The notes under the pieces were generated by a model. It had not been told where the DNA came from and did not search any database. It was given only the letters and a program-made list of their open reading frames with translations. This document shows, piece after piece, positions 32,353 through 43,440 of a DNA stretch of 64,000 nucleotides. The first letter of the stretch is position 1. The number at the start of each line of letters is the position of its first letter. The stretch comes from Hysterium pulicare CBS 123377 (taxonomy: Eukaryota > Ascomycota > Dothideomycetes > Hysteriales > Hysteriaceae), in NCBI GenBank assembly GCA_000467715.1, contig AJFK01000057.1:1-64000 (forward strand). The letters run 5' to 3'. Made by a program: the position numbers and the translations under genes.

Positions 32353-33554
32353 TTAAGCTTCTTCTTTGGTATCTACAAAATCGAAAGCCTTGGCTGCGGG
32401 CATGTCTTGAGAGCCCAATACCTCGGCGCTTTCGACAAATTTTCGGACCTCTGCTTCTTCGTCATCAGTGAGAGGAATATCGAGCGAGCCCCAATTTTCC
32501 TCCAAGTGCATGACCTTCTTCGTTCCAGGAATCGGAATGATGTTATCGCCCTGTTTAAGAAGCCATGCAATCGCCAACTGTGACGTGGTGCATCCTTTCT
32601 TGTCCGCGAGGGCCTTGAACTGATTGAAAAGATTAATATTTCCCTCAAGGTTCTCCTCACTAAACTGAGGGAAGTAGGTTGCACGTATATCATCCGGACC
32701 GCTGATAGATTCCCTGGTGGTAAATGCTCCTGTGAGCAACCCTCGTCCAAGCGGTGAGTAGCATACGACGGCGACGCCAAGTTCCCAACAGGTGTCGAGA
32801 AGATTGGTGCCAGACGCTCCCTCAATATCAAGCACAAATGGGGAGTATTCCACTTGAACTGCAGCGACAGGCGCAATCTTGTAGGCACGTCGAAGCGTAG
32901 CTGAGCTCACTCCACACAGCCCAATGTGTTTGATCTTGCCGTCCCTGAAATCTGTTAGATGGTGTCAGCTCAGATGTACTCTACTTACGCTTTCAATTCA
33001 GCCATTGCTCGTATTGTCTCCTCAATAGGTGTCTCAGGATTGATTCGATGCCCGTAATCTGATCAAAGTTAGTGATAAGATTGAATACAAAACCCAACAG
33101 CAAACCCCGAAGAGCCTACTCGAGGAACTCACATAGATCAATGCAATCAGTGCCCAGCCTTTTCAGACTCGCCTCGCACGCTCTCTTGCAGTACTCGGCA
33201 GAGCTGTTGACCCCCTTGAACTGCATATTGTCCATAAGGATTCCAAACTTTGATGCGAGGAAAATTCCATCCCGCTTTCCGGTACGCTTGAACCATTTGC
33301 CCAACAAATTTTCATTGTCAAGATAAATACTGCGTTCAGTTAGCGCGGTCCTCTGTACAGCGATTTGTGTCTTACTCGGCGGTATCCCAGAACGTTTCCC
33401 CTAACTCAAATGCACGGTCCAGAACTTTGAATCGCTCCTCGTCGCTAGGAGGCGTGCCATATACTCCGGACAAGCCCATCAGCCCAAAGCCCAGGGCTGG
33501 TACGCTTGGGCCATTCTTCCCCAATCTGCGGAGTGGGACAGATTTGACAGGCAT
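32353..33554 (-). CDS. Aldo-keto reductase
   Basis: Four exons, 33554-33376, 33329-33133, 33058-32989 and 32944-32353, give 345 residues. The joins give WDTADIYLDNENLLGKWFKR (catalytic Asp and Tyr), IFLASKFG (catalytic Lys), DCIDLYYGHRINPETPIEET (His of the tetrad region), then ELKADGKIKHIGLCGVSSATLRRA. Later blocks are VQVEYSPF, GVAVVCYSPLGRGLLTG, QLAIAWLLKQGDNIIPIPGTKK (cofactor phosphate-binding loop) and LEENWGSLDIPL. This is a complete (alpha/beta)8 NADPH-dependent reductase of the AKR8/AKR13-like group (pyridoxal-reductase or yakc type). It probably reduces small aldehydes or ketones in the cytosol. Three introns of 46, 74 and 44 bases all have good signals. Confidence 0.9.
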
Positions 33555-34147
33555 GTTGATAGGAGAGTGAAAGATAGATTGTGTATAGCAGAATCAAGAA
33601 TGTTTCAACTTCACGGTTGGAGAATTGCGTAGAAGTTGTTGACATAGAAGAGAAGAAGAGTGGGATACATGGAATTTATAGCACACGCCTAGGGCCACGA
33701 TTTCTAGGAACGCGGCAAGGTGTTCAAGCATGTCGGAGTTAGCAGTACAAGCAGTATATTCTTGCTCAGCCCATCGATTGTTTCCATTAAACTCCGTCAC
33801 ATTGTGTTGGCTGTTTCTTCGGTGGACATTTTGGTGTCCCTTCGATCCCTATTTCTTGACGCTTTCCTATGTACTACAATGAGGTAGCCAATCAACGGGT
33901 AAATTTTCCGAGCAAACTAATGGGGTGGTCTCTGACAAGTTACCGGCGAAGTTACGAAGTGAAGTGCAGGAGGGATGGAGTTCGCAAGCCTTAACAGAAG
34001 TGGAATAGATCGGTTTCGAGCTGACTGTACCCCTTTCTCCAGCCAATCGAACGGCAGATCGTCCGAGCGACCGAATCGGGCAAAGTCCCGCATAAAGCGC
34101 AACGCCGGTCAACCTCAACACCGTCTACATTCCACAATTCTGTGATC
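33555..34147. other. divergent promoter stretch, AKR / Zn2Cys6 gene
   Basis: 593 bases between divergent starts. Opposed short ORFs in 33867-34121 have no features. Confidence 0.4.
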
Positions 34148-35932
34148 ATGGGAGGAGATGCTCAGTCCAATACCCAAGGCAGAATCAAGGTGAAATCTGG
34201 CTGCCGCACCTGCAAGTGAGTCGCTGCAGCTGCCTTTCCCTTCCGCACACAAATAGTTGAAGCTCATTGGGCGAGCAGAATCCGAAAGGTTAAGTGTGAT
34301 GAAGGCCGCCCAGCTTGTCGCCGATGCGTCTCTACCGGTCGGGCCTGCGATAGTTATGGGGTTTGGGGCGGCGGGGGAAACTCTTACGGCCATCGCCAGC
34401 GTTCCAATGTTTCGAAGGACCGTAGCGTTGCTCCTTGGCCACTGGCAGGTGTCTCCATCCGTACCGAAAGCACCGAGGAGACACGATATTTTGAGTGGTT
34501 CAAGTGCCGGACTGCGAAAAAAATACCAGGGGCCTTCGTCTTGGCCTTCTGGGACACGCTACTCGTCCAAGCGAGCCTGAGCGAACCAGCAGTCTTGCAT
34601 GCTGTTCTTACCTTGAGTTCGATCCACAAAAGGGACATCTGCAACGGCAAAGACCGAAGCTGGAATGACGGTATCCCGGACGAGCAGGAGCAGTTCATGT
34701 TGCAACATTATAGCAAGTCCATTCGCCATCTCCAGCCTCATTTCTCGGCCAGGGATAGGGCATCTGTACGTGTCGCTTTAATCACCTGCGCGGTATTTGT
34801 TTGTCTAGAATTCCTCCGTGGCCATTTCCAAACCGCCCAAACTCACCTCCAAAATGGACTAGAGGTTCTCAGAGAGATACAAACACCCTTCAATGTGGAT
34901 GATGGGATTCTCTACTCGAAGCGTTCTCGCGATTCGATCGACGACTGGATTTTGGGAGCATTTTCCAGGCTACATCTCCAGGTAGAGCTTTTCAAGCAGA
35001 GTTATCAGCATCCGTGCTTGGCCCTACCGGTTTCCGGATCCGAAACTCCAATCCTTGTGTTTCACTCCATCAATGAAGCCTGGCAGCAAATGGAGAGGTT
35101 GTTGAACAAAGTACTCCATCTGACCCAACAGGGCCGTCAGCAACAGATTTCTAACATCCTATCTGTTGGGGTTCCTTCTGCGCTGCTCGAGCATCAGCAA
35201 CTCATCCAAGCAGAGCTCACGCAGTGGCTCGATACATACGAAGCGTCCAGAAAAGACATGCAAGGCCAAGATTCTCAAGGGGTCATTTGCAAGCTGCTGT
35301 GCGAATACTACACAATGGCAAGCATTATGGTAGATGCTTGCCTGTCGCTAGATGACGAATCCATATTTGATTCCTATATGGAACAGTTTATCTTCCTCCT
35401 GAACCAGTCAGCGGATATGTGGAAAATAAGGTTGTCGGGCTCTCGAGTCCAGCCCCTGCCGGAGCACAACATGTATATGTCCAGATCCATTGTCGATATA
35501 GGTTGGATTCCGCCCCTCTACTACACAACTCTTAAGTGTCGCGTCCACCGAATTAGGCTCCAGGCCATCAGGTTACTCGAATCTTCTTCCCACAGAGAAG
35601 GGATCTGGGATTCGAAAATAGCTGCGTGTGTCGCAAAAAAAGTAATGGAAATTGAGGAAAGGGACTTTTACAAGGATTTTGACACATGCGATGACTTCTC
35701 ACTCTCCAGCTCCCCTGAGCTACGAGATCTGTCACTACCAACTTTGCCACACTCCTACAGAATACATGAAGTTGAGGTGATTCTGTCTGATGGCCCCATG
35801 GATAGTGTCTCCTTATCCTGCAGGCAGAAACAGACTAATGGAGATTGGAATGTCTTATCGAAAGAGTACCATTTACTTTCCCAATGCTGGGTGGATAGGC
35901 GGATTGGAGAGACGGAGAGCTCGGTGACCTGA
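34148..35932 (+). CDS. Zn2Cys6 transcription factor
   Basis: Exons 34148-34215 and 34279-35932 (intron 34216-34278, GTGAGT...GAGCAG) encode 573 residues. The intron splits the binuclear zinc cluster, C19-x2-C-x6-C-x6-C-x2-C-x6-C: SGCRTCK on exon 1, then IRKVKCDEGRPACRRC and VSTGRAC on exon 2. The central part (FVLAFWDTLLVQASLSEPAVLHAVLTLSSIHK, then HYSKSIRHLQP) is the fungal specific TF-homology region typical of the smaller Zn2Cys6 regulators with a 'DUF3468'-like body. There is no obvious leucine zipper after the cluster. It is divergent to the aldo-keto reductase gene, which it might control (inference). An intron within the zinc cluster is common in this class. Confidence 0.88.
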
Positions 35933-36072
35933 ATGCATGATCAATAAAGTCGTATAGAACGTTTCTTGTCGACTAGCAACTATTGGCCGCGTCTGCCAAT
36001 CGATTCTATCAGCCTGTTCCTTAAGTGTGACCTATAACAAAGTCTGCTTAGGTCCATGTCGTTCCATTTTAC

Positions 36073-36837
36073 CTATAGAGGCGACTTCATGACCTCATTT
36101 TCATCGATGTCGTCCCCAGGATTTAGCATGTAGTCCAAACCGCCACGGTAGGATAGACCCCCAATGGACCAGAAAGCGCTATCCGTCCTGAGGCGGAAGT
36201 CCATCCATCTATCCTTCTGGTTTTTCTTCTCATCAGTATACCATTTTTTCAAGGCTGCAATATTCTCCGGGCTCACTTCTGTCTTACGTTCCACCGCCTG
36301 CGAGCCACCAACTGGAGCATGCTCCGCAGTCTCCTCGATGCCTTGAACTAGAATGGCGAGGTCCTCTTTTGTCGCATTGGAATCGGAGTACCTAATCAAG
36401 GCTTCGTCTCGTCTCGTGCCTTTTCCCCAGGCAACACGGATCTGCGATTCGTCGACCAAGTCAACAGAATCTTCGGTTACGAACACCAACGTATCATCGT
36501 CGGCAGTACGTGCGTCAAGGATACCGAAACACTCAGGGGAGATAAAGTCGAAATGTTCACCCGGGCCTTGTCCTAAACGGTTCTCACCGAAGTTGGCCCT
36601 AACGAACTCGCCGAGTTCGTTAACCGTGGCGCCAATGAAGTCGCTCTGAAAAGGTTCTACGGGAGGGTTCGTTGGTCTTGGAAAGTCCTTCTGGTCACGG
36701 GATTGGATGAGAATCCAGCGGTTGTCGAATAACCCATCTTTTTGGGTGGATTCATCGTGAGTCTCTCGCTCCTTTACGGCCTTGGTCAGAACGGCATTGA
36801 TAGTCTTGTTCCGGCGCGACTTGTTAGTAATCACCAT
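36073..36837 (-). CDS. Hypothetical protein; start uncertain
   Basis: A 254-residue open frame reading DGLFDNRWILIQSRDQKDF, FIGATVNELGEFVRANFGENRLG, DDDTLVFVTEDSVDLVDESQIRVAWGKGTRRDE and RMDFRLRTDSAFWSIGGLSY-like blocks. It is acidic and soluble, with no membrane segment. The ATG at 36837 may not be real: upstream (36931-36862) a frame starting MSNGRSNSSTVVSALRDRGLAQR ends at a good donor GTATGC. A first exon there is plausible, but no acceptor giving the right phase with a good consensus was found. I do not recognise the family. It lies convergent to the upstream Zn2Cys6 gene, 140 bases away. Confidence 0.6.
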   Translation of the reverse strand: MVITNKSRRNKTINAVLTKAVKERETHDESTQKDGLFDNRWILIQSRDQKDFPRPTNPPVEPFQSDFIGATVNELGEFVRANFGENRLGQGPGEHFDFISPECFGILDARTADDDTLVFVTEDSVDLVDESQIRVAWGKGTRRDEALIRYSDSNATKEDLAILVQGIEETAEHAPVGGSQAVERKTEVSPENIAALKKWYTDEKKNQKDRWMDFRLRTDSAFWSIGGLSYRGGLDYMLNPGDDIDENEVMKSPL

Positions 36838-37771
36838 TAGAACGTTTCATGAATAGCATACCTCGTTGGGCAAGTCCGCGGTCACGAAGAGCGGATACCA
36901 CTGTGCTAGAGTTGCTACGGCCATTGCTCATGGGTAGATCGAGAATGATACAATGAGAAGGATGCGAAGAGGAAGTATAGAATTTTTAATGCGGGCGGCG
37001 TGAACTTTAAGTGGGAATCGGGGTGGCACTGCTAAGGCGGCATGCTGTGCAGTGCCTGGGTGTGATAGCGGCACAGCAATATTTGCACGAGAGCGAAGAC
37101 TTACGACAGCTGGCCTTAATAGTAGTTGGATCCAGATTACGGCGGCGGCGGCACAAGCCACACAGTTCTGGGCCGCAGGCAGAAGTATCAGAGGGCACGG
37201 TCAAACGTGAAGTAGACGGAGGAACGAGGGAACCTCGAGTAGAAACTCTTATGTATGCTTAGTCATAGTAATTATGTGGGTCTTGGCATGCACGAATACC
37301 ACATACCTAGAGGCCTCCCAGATCCAACAGTTTGCAGAATTCTAGATAATTAGTTCTCTTAATCCATCGTTAAGTACTGGCTTTCTACTTTCGCTCTGCA
37401 GATAGCAGGCGTAGGGTCAAATACATCGCAAGAAGTATGGCCTCCTGAATGGATGGCAAGAGTACGATCTACAGGTAGACATTTTGAGAGGCTAATAGAG
37501 CTGCGACACTGATAATAGCTACTGTACTCGAAATGTCCAAACAGGAATGTAACCCGAAAGTAAGAACAGCGGTATATATATATGGTCCATTCAGGTGACT
37601 ATCTATTCAAGTAGGCTCAGCTCCCTGAACCAGTCTTTCGATCTTCTAAGGCCACTGCCCTTTCTGCACGCTGCTCAGCCTCTCTGGTCTCTGCAAGTTC
37701 GTTCTCATGAAATAAACTTTATTGTCTAGTCCTCGGCGTCCTTCAATTGCGTTCACTCGACCCTGGAATCA
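36838..37771. other. gene-free stretch (may hold a first exon)
   Basis: Apart from the possible first exon 36862-36931 of the preceding gene, only unsupported short ORFs are seen. Confidence 0.4.
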
Positions 37772-40052
37772 TTACATGCTATCACCTCGAGCGAAGCCGC
37801 CCTGCTCTGCAACTAACTGATCCCACTGTACCCATTCATTTGGATCCATCTCGAAAGACAGGAGATTAGGAAAATCATAGCATTCGAAAGGCTCGAAATC
37901 AGGGAGATTTCCTTCATAGCTCTGAGATTGGATTTTGTTGTGGCCCAACGAATTCCGAGCGACGGGTACAGAATCCGCCGCTGGGTCCTTGGTTCTAGAT
38001 GGTGACTCTATCGTCGGTTTTCGACAGCGACGGATCACGTTGATGTATTCAGGCGTGGATGGTTCCGGCAGGCCTTCGGCTTTCGAAGCCGCAACGTAGT
38101 CGTCCCAAACTTCCAGCGTCCACTTGCCCAGTGCTGTGTATACAGCTTTAGTGGATTCCTCGAATACCTGAGGGTAGTGTGAGAACACCACTCCAATCAA
38201 CTGCCATAACTTGTCAATCTCAGGCCCTGTTTTGCGGTGTCGAGCTTCGATGAGGACGCAAAGCATCGTGTTCCAGAGATGGCTCGTGCCCATCTGCCAG
38301 TTGTACTTTTCCAAGCCGCGATAACCTCCCTTCATCAAGGTCACATATTCTAACATCTTTGTAGCGTTTGCAAATACTATGTCCCGCTCGCTCTGGGGAA
38401 TCTTAACAGGGCTATTGGCGAATTGTCGTGGATTGTGAGCAAAAAGCTTCATCTTGCATATTGATGACCTGATTAAGATTGAGATGAAAGCATGAAATGA
38501 AATCGACGGGTCGCAATACCGCAGATACTTCCTTTCCATATGGTCCTCAATCTGGCTTATAATGCTGTCCTTTTTGGCAAGTGCGACATCCGAGCTGGAG
38601 AGTAGTTCATAGCGCACATCACCAGGACGCCCCATCGAAAATTTGCGCAGAGTCTCTATGATCTCGCATCTGATCAAGCAAAGTGCAGTAGAGGTGATGC
38701 CGTTGCGTTCTGGTGGTGGATCAACCATGTCCGGGTGGAGATCCTCATCGTCGACATTCAGAGGCATGTTGGTATCCCCACAGGAAAGATCCAGCGACGG
38801 TCTTGTGCCCAGCACGTCGGAAATGCGATAATCCACTTGGACAATATGCCACCAAAGTCGCCTCCGCATCTCTGTTTCGAAGGGAGACAGTCCAAGGGAT
38901 GCACCGTCCCTATGAAGGCCCATTTTGCGTGCAAGTCGTATGGCAACCCCTGATAAGACAAACATTGTGTCGCATCGGTAACTCCTTCTTATACATTGCT
39001 TTTTTTCTTAGCTAAGCGTTGGTAAAAAGATTGATATTGCATCTTACCATGAACAATGCATATGCTCGAAGAGTCGTTGGATTGGAAGTTGACAGGAATC
39101 TTGCATTCACCAAAGCTTGGCGAGTCGCAAGCCTATAGCGGGAATACATGACCGATTGCTGTACTCCAAATAAGTTTTGGCACTCGTCTTCTTCTAAAGT
39201 GCAAATTGTCGCAAGATAGAAAGCAAACACCTCTGCTTCCAAGCTTTTAGACAAGCCTTGAGGGTGTCGCAGCCCGTTCGTCATCGCGGTCCAGAAAGTA
39301 GGAAGATGTAAGATTTTCATCAGAGGGTCAACTCGATCGACATAGACTTCCCTTAATTTTGGCAGCATCTGAAAAGAAGGGTGCAAGCTTGTGAGATTCT
39401 CGAATCTGTGATCATGTTCAGGTTCGAAGAATAAATCACTTTCGTGAGCATTCGATTCTTCCATTGGCTCACCAAGCCCGCCTATTTCCGGATGTTGAAG
39501 CTAAACGATAGTCAGAAAAAGAAGATAAAGGCAAAGTGAGCACCTACTTCATCTCCTAAATTAGACCAAGGAGCACTACGAGACGTAAGAAGCTGCCGTA
39601 TATGACGAAAGTTGATAATAGACATACCTATCAAAATATCTCGACGTTCCCTCTTTTGTTATGAACTTTGGTTGAGTCTCTTCGAGTCCAAAAGGGTTAC
39701 TCCGGCTTTTGCTTCGAGACTCGCCATCTTCATCCATCTCAACATCAGGCTGAGATACTGTTTCCGAGTCGGAGTCGTCGAAATCTTCGGATGGCTCAAC
39801 CTTTGCGCCATACGATTTCAACAGCTCTTCATATCGTTTCAATTTGGCATGAAGACCTTCTCTGAGAGGTTTCGTTCTTTTCCGCTTCCCGCGCACTGGG
39901 GGAATAAAGCTGCAGTGCTTCTCTGCCTTGACGCAATTGGAACAGGGAGTGCGGCGGTCGCATTTGACCTTGCGCTGCCGACAAGTCAAGCAAGAGTAGC
40001 TTTTGAAATCACCGTGTGGTCCAAGCTTCCCTGCTGCTAAGGATTGAAGCAT
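37772..40052 (-). CDS. Zn2Cys6 transcription factor with fungal-TF middle homology region
   Basis: Exons 40052-39628, 39575-39548, 39500-39048 and 38998-37772 give 710 residues. The zinc cluster is SCLTCRQRKVKCDRRTPCSNC...HC (C21 onward), followed by a basic stretch KRKRTKPL and a coiled-coil KLKRYEELLKSYGAKV for dimerisation. A 28-base micro-exon restores SRYFDSAPWSNLGDE, the conserved start of the 'fungal_trans' region. This continues with PLMKILHLPTFW, and then SGVAIRLARKMGLHRDGASLGLSPFETEMRRRLWWHIVQVD, the core Fungal_trans motif. The last acceptor (AAAAAAAG) is non-standard and is chosen because it gives the family-like CIRRSYRCD join. It is divergent to an MFS pump gene, so a regulator of that pump is likely by context. 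Confidence 0.85.
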
Positions 40053-40371
40053 ATCTTAATATATTTCTTCGTCGTTCAGGGCATGGTCAAATGTCGTGGC
40101 AACAAGTAGAGGGAAAGATGTTTCAGTTCGCGGAGGTATTCTACAGAGAGTATTGACTTTCGCCGCTTCTCGGTGTTCGGAATCGAAAACACGACAATTG
40201 AGCACCGAGAAGCGACCAACCCCTACATATCGGCAGCGAGCTACCTGTGGGAAAGCCGAGCAGCATTATATATAAAGATGTGTATGGATATTCTCTAAAT
40301 TTTTGTCCAGAAGCTCGGGAAAGGTCCAACTAAATTTTCATCAATCAAGCCTACTTTCCTTTAACATCACC
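40053..40371. promoter_or_regulatory. Shared divergent promoter of regulator and DHA2 pump
   Basis: 319 bases between two divergent starts. The stretch contains several CGG/CCG triplets, the half-site type bound by Zn2Cys6 proteins, and a TATATAAA box at 40269-40276, about 100 bases before the pump ATG. Confidence 0.6.
40164..40214. promoter_or_regulatory. Candidate operator: perfect 12-base inverted repeat
   Basis: The arms CGCTTCTCGGTG (40164-40175) and CACCGAGAAGCG (40203-40214) are exact reverse complements, separated by 27 bases. Each arm includes a CGG or CCG half-site. The position, midway between a Zn2Cys6 regulator and its probable target pump, fits a binding site for that regulator. 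It could also be a chance palindrome. Confidence 0.5.
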
Positions 40372-42145
40372 ATGTCCCGACCTTCATCAGATGGCGTCGA
40401 GAAGCCCCTTGGGGCCGTCACACAGACGAATAACGAATATCCTAGCAGTCAAAAGCGAATCGTGGTTATGGCGGCGCTTTACCTGGCCTTTTTCTTAACA
40501 GCTCTGGTACGACAGGCGTCCTTATGGAAAGCAAATCTTTGGGTTCAATTGCTAACTCCTGGTTGGAATCGCAGGACCAAAACATTATATCGACAGCCAT
40601 TCCACGCATCACTGACGAATTTCACTCTTTAAACGACGTTGGCTGGTATGGCACGGCATACATACTTACCATGTGCAGCTTCCAGCTTGTCATGGGCAAA
40701 ATTTACAAATTCTACCCTGTCAAGCCTACTTTCCTCGCCTGTTGTGCCCTTTTTGAAGTCGGTTCGGCTGTCTGCGGTGCGGCTCCCACTTCAAATGCTT
40801 TCATTGTTGGTCGTGCCATTGCGGGATTGGGAGCCTCGGGCTTCATGTCAGGAGGAATGGTCATCATGTTCCACACCATTCCACTACAGCAGCGGCCCAT
40901 TTATCAAGGCGTCTTTGGAGCCATCTTTGCACTTGGATCGGTGGTCGGCCCTCTGGTCGGAGGCAGCTTTACCGACAAGGTCACTTGGCGCTGGTGTAAG
41001 TCCTACCTATCCGCTACCCTCAAGATCCCCTAGAATCCAAGCCTAGCTAAGCGAACTCCCTGATAGGCTTTTACATAAACCTCCCCATAGGCGCAGTGTC
41101 CATAATCGTCACCATGCTGCTCGTGCATTTGCCCAGCCAGAAGCTTGACGCACAAGCCGAAGGATGGGTCGCAAAACTGAAGCAACTCGACCCCATCGGC
41201 AATCTTGCCTTCTTCCCGGGCATTGTGTGTCTGGTTCTGGCTCTTCAATGGGGAGGAACTGAGTATTCTTGGAAGAACGCCCGCATCATCGTTCTCCTTG
41301 TTCTTTGCGGTATCCTTTGCCTTGTCTTCATGGGAATCCAGATCTGGAAGCAGGAAGAGGCAACAGTTCCTCCCCGTATCATAAAGCAACGCAGCATCAC
41401 AGCTGCCGTCTGGTTCGGATTCTTCCACGGCGCCGGCATGATGGTCCTTGTGTACTATCTTCCAATCTGGTTCCAGGCGGTAAAAGGCGTCAGTGCCATC
41501 AAGTCTGGAATCATGCTACTTCCCATGATCCTCTCAACAGTTTTCGGCGCTCTGTCCTCCGGTGTTGTCATCTCTAGGGTCGGCTACTACACCCCATTCT
41601 TCCTCCTCAGCTCAATCATCATGCCAATCGGAGCCGGTCTTCTGGCAACCATTACTTCATCCACTGGTCATGCCAAGTTGATTGGCTACCAAATTGTCTT
41701 TGGTCTTGGTCTTGGCTTTGGCGCACAACAGCCATTGAACGTTGTTCAGACCGTCTTGGAGAGGTCAGACATCGCCACCGGGTCCGCACTCATCATCGTT
41801 ATGCGCTTCCTCGGATCAGCTGTATTTCTGCCGGTCGCGCAAAACATTTTTCTTAACAGCCTAGTCTCTAAACTCACCAACCTTCCCGGCATCAGTCCTA
41901 GTGCCGTCACCACTGGTGGTGCCACTGAATTGAGAAACCTGGCTTCTGGAGACGATCTGAGAACACTTCTTTCTGATTATAACGCGGCTATAATTGATGT
42001 AGTTTACATGGTGATAGCGACATGCGCTGTAACTGTCTTCGGCAGCATTTTTGTGGAATGGCGCAGCTTGAGAGCTCGCGCTGAAGAGCAGGCGGGTAAG
42101 ACCAAGAAACCTAGTGAAGCCACGAAGATTCAGGAATCTGTGTAA
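40372..42145 (+). CDS. MFS drug:H+ antiporter, DHA2 (14-TM) type
   Basis: Exons 40372-40506, 40575-40995 and 41067-42145 give 544 residues. The joins restore [42 protein letters not shown] (motif D1 with the TM1 Asp and loop 1-2 of DHA2 pumps) and WRWCFYINLPIGA (motif after TM5). GRAIAGLGASGFMSGG and VGPLVGGSFTDKVTWRW mark motif C/TM5 of antiporters, and the C half has FGLGLGFGAQQPLNVVQTVL. Fourteen helices are expected. These pumps export toxins, fungicides or secondary metabolites at the plasma membrane; many are cluster-encoded. The 5' neighbour is a divergent Zn2Cys6 regulator. A short tail (EEQAGKTKKPSEATKIQ) is hydrophilic. The substrate cannot be told from sequence. Confidence 0.92.
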
Positions 42146-42861
42146 TAGGATTCTAGACCTGAATTAGATACATCAAACTCTGTATTATAGACTGCTTTCA
42201 CCTAAATTCCACTCTTTTCATTCTAATGTAACTCACTCTGACATGATTTCGACGTTGTAGTTGTCTCGGTGAAGATCTCCGTGAAGACCCAAGCCATCGG
42301 TCGGGTGAACGAGGAGAAGAATGAAAAGGAAGTGGTCGAAAAGAAATGGGTTTCATGTACAGATGGACAATTATTTCATGCTTCGTAGATGGCAAATTAC
42401 TAAGCAATGACGTCATGGTCGACGACACGAAACTGCGACAGGAGCCCGCTAGTCTTTCCACCACCACTCTACAACATTCGCCCTACCTATAGTTTCAACG
42501 GTGCCCTCGCGCCCCAACAAACATCTAAGTGGAAGAGGTCATAATCATCAATCCCGAACCGTTCGAAGCAAAATCCGCTGGTAGTATCTCGCATGTTACC
42601 CAAGATGAGGTAAAGTTGCGACGTCGTAGGTAGTTGAGTTAAGGAAGAAGCATAGAGAGCTTTGGAAAAAGACAATTGAGTAACGATAGTTGAGTTAATT
42701 TCCTGAAAAGTATTTGCATATTGCACAAAATAGACTGCGAAACTAGCAAACACTGCAAAACCAAAAACAACAACATTGCGCCCTCCAATATTCCAATCTC
42801 CAAACACTCCTGCTGGTAAAGCCAATACCTAGTATCGACTGTGAGGCTTTGCGCAAACTGA
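42146..42861. other. gene-free stretch
   Basis: A 112-codon minus ORF at 42487-42825 has one hydrophobic segment (VVVFGFAVFASFAVYFVQ) but no other support and no ATG start; it is not called. Nothing else seen. Confidence 0.35.
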
Positions 42862-43440
42862 CTATCCTCTCCGAACCCTAGCATTCCTCATTGCATCTAC
42901 TACATCCCTCATCGTCTTTCTTACGATCTCCTCAATAACGTCTTCCCTTACCATGCCCTTAGCCAATACTTCTTCCAAAAGTATATGTGTTTTGTCTAGC
43001 TGTTCCAGATCGGCAGCAGGAGTATCCATCTCGTCAAACTCCCCCAATGGCACTATTAGATTCAATTCCTCTTCATGTTCATCTGATCTCCCCTCGACTT
43101 TATGCAACCCCTCTGCAAGCTCAGGTCCAAGTTCTTTATGAGGTGCCTCCGAATTTGCAAAACCATTATTCCCAAAGCTGTAATAAGACATGAGCATGGG
43201 CACGCGTTCGATATAGACTTCTTCCGGGATTGCGTCCAGTACGTTTGGTGTGCGCATTTCTTCTTCCCTCTTTATCCAATTTGACGCGGATAGAGAATAC
43301 GGAAATGCTCGACTGTTATTGGCAAAGTATTTGCGGTGCAGGGGAGGCTGAGCATAGTAACGAATGGCGGAGGAAGCAGATGAAATGGACGAGGGACGGG
43401 AAGAGGTGGAACGGTTGCTGTGTTTGTGGACTTTTGGCAT
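42862..43440 (-). CDS. Hypothetical 192-residue protein
   Basis: An intronless ORF starting MPKVHKHSNRSTSSRPSSISSASS, a basic Ser-rich head. The remainder is polar and acidic: MRTPNVLDAIPEEVYIERVPMLMSYYSFG, then HEEELNLIVPLGEFDEMDT. It ends in a helical, charged C-terminus, LDKTHILLEEVLAKGMVREDVIEEIVRKTMRDVVDAM. No signal, membrane helix, cysteine cluster or known motif. The amphipathic C-terminal helices suggest a protein-binding module. Family not recognised; likely real because the composition is uniform and stop-free in an otherwise stop-rich stretch. Confidence 0.5.
   Translation of the reverse strand: MPKVHKHSNRSTSSRPSSISSASSAIRYYAQPPLHRKYFANNSRAFPYSLSASNWIKREEEMRTPNVLDAIPEEVYIERVPMLMSYYSFGNNGFANSEAPHKELGPELAEGLHKVEGRSDEHEEELNLIVPLGEFDEMDTPAADLEQLDKTHILLEEVLAKGMVREDVIEEIVRKTMRDVVDAMRNARVRRG

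Noticed and set aside
42487-42825. 112-codon minus ORF with one hydrophobic segment
   Set aside because: No ATG start and no second supporting feature.
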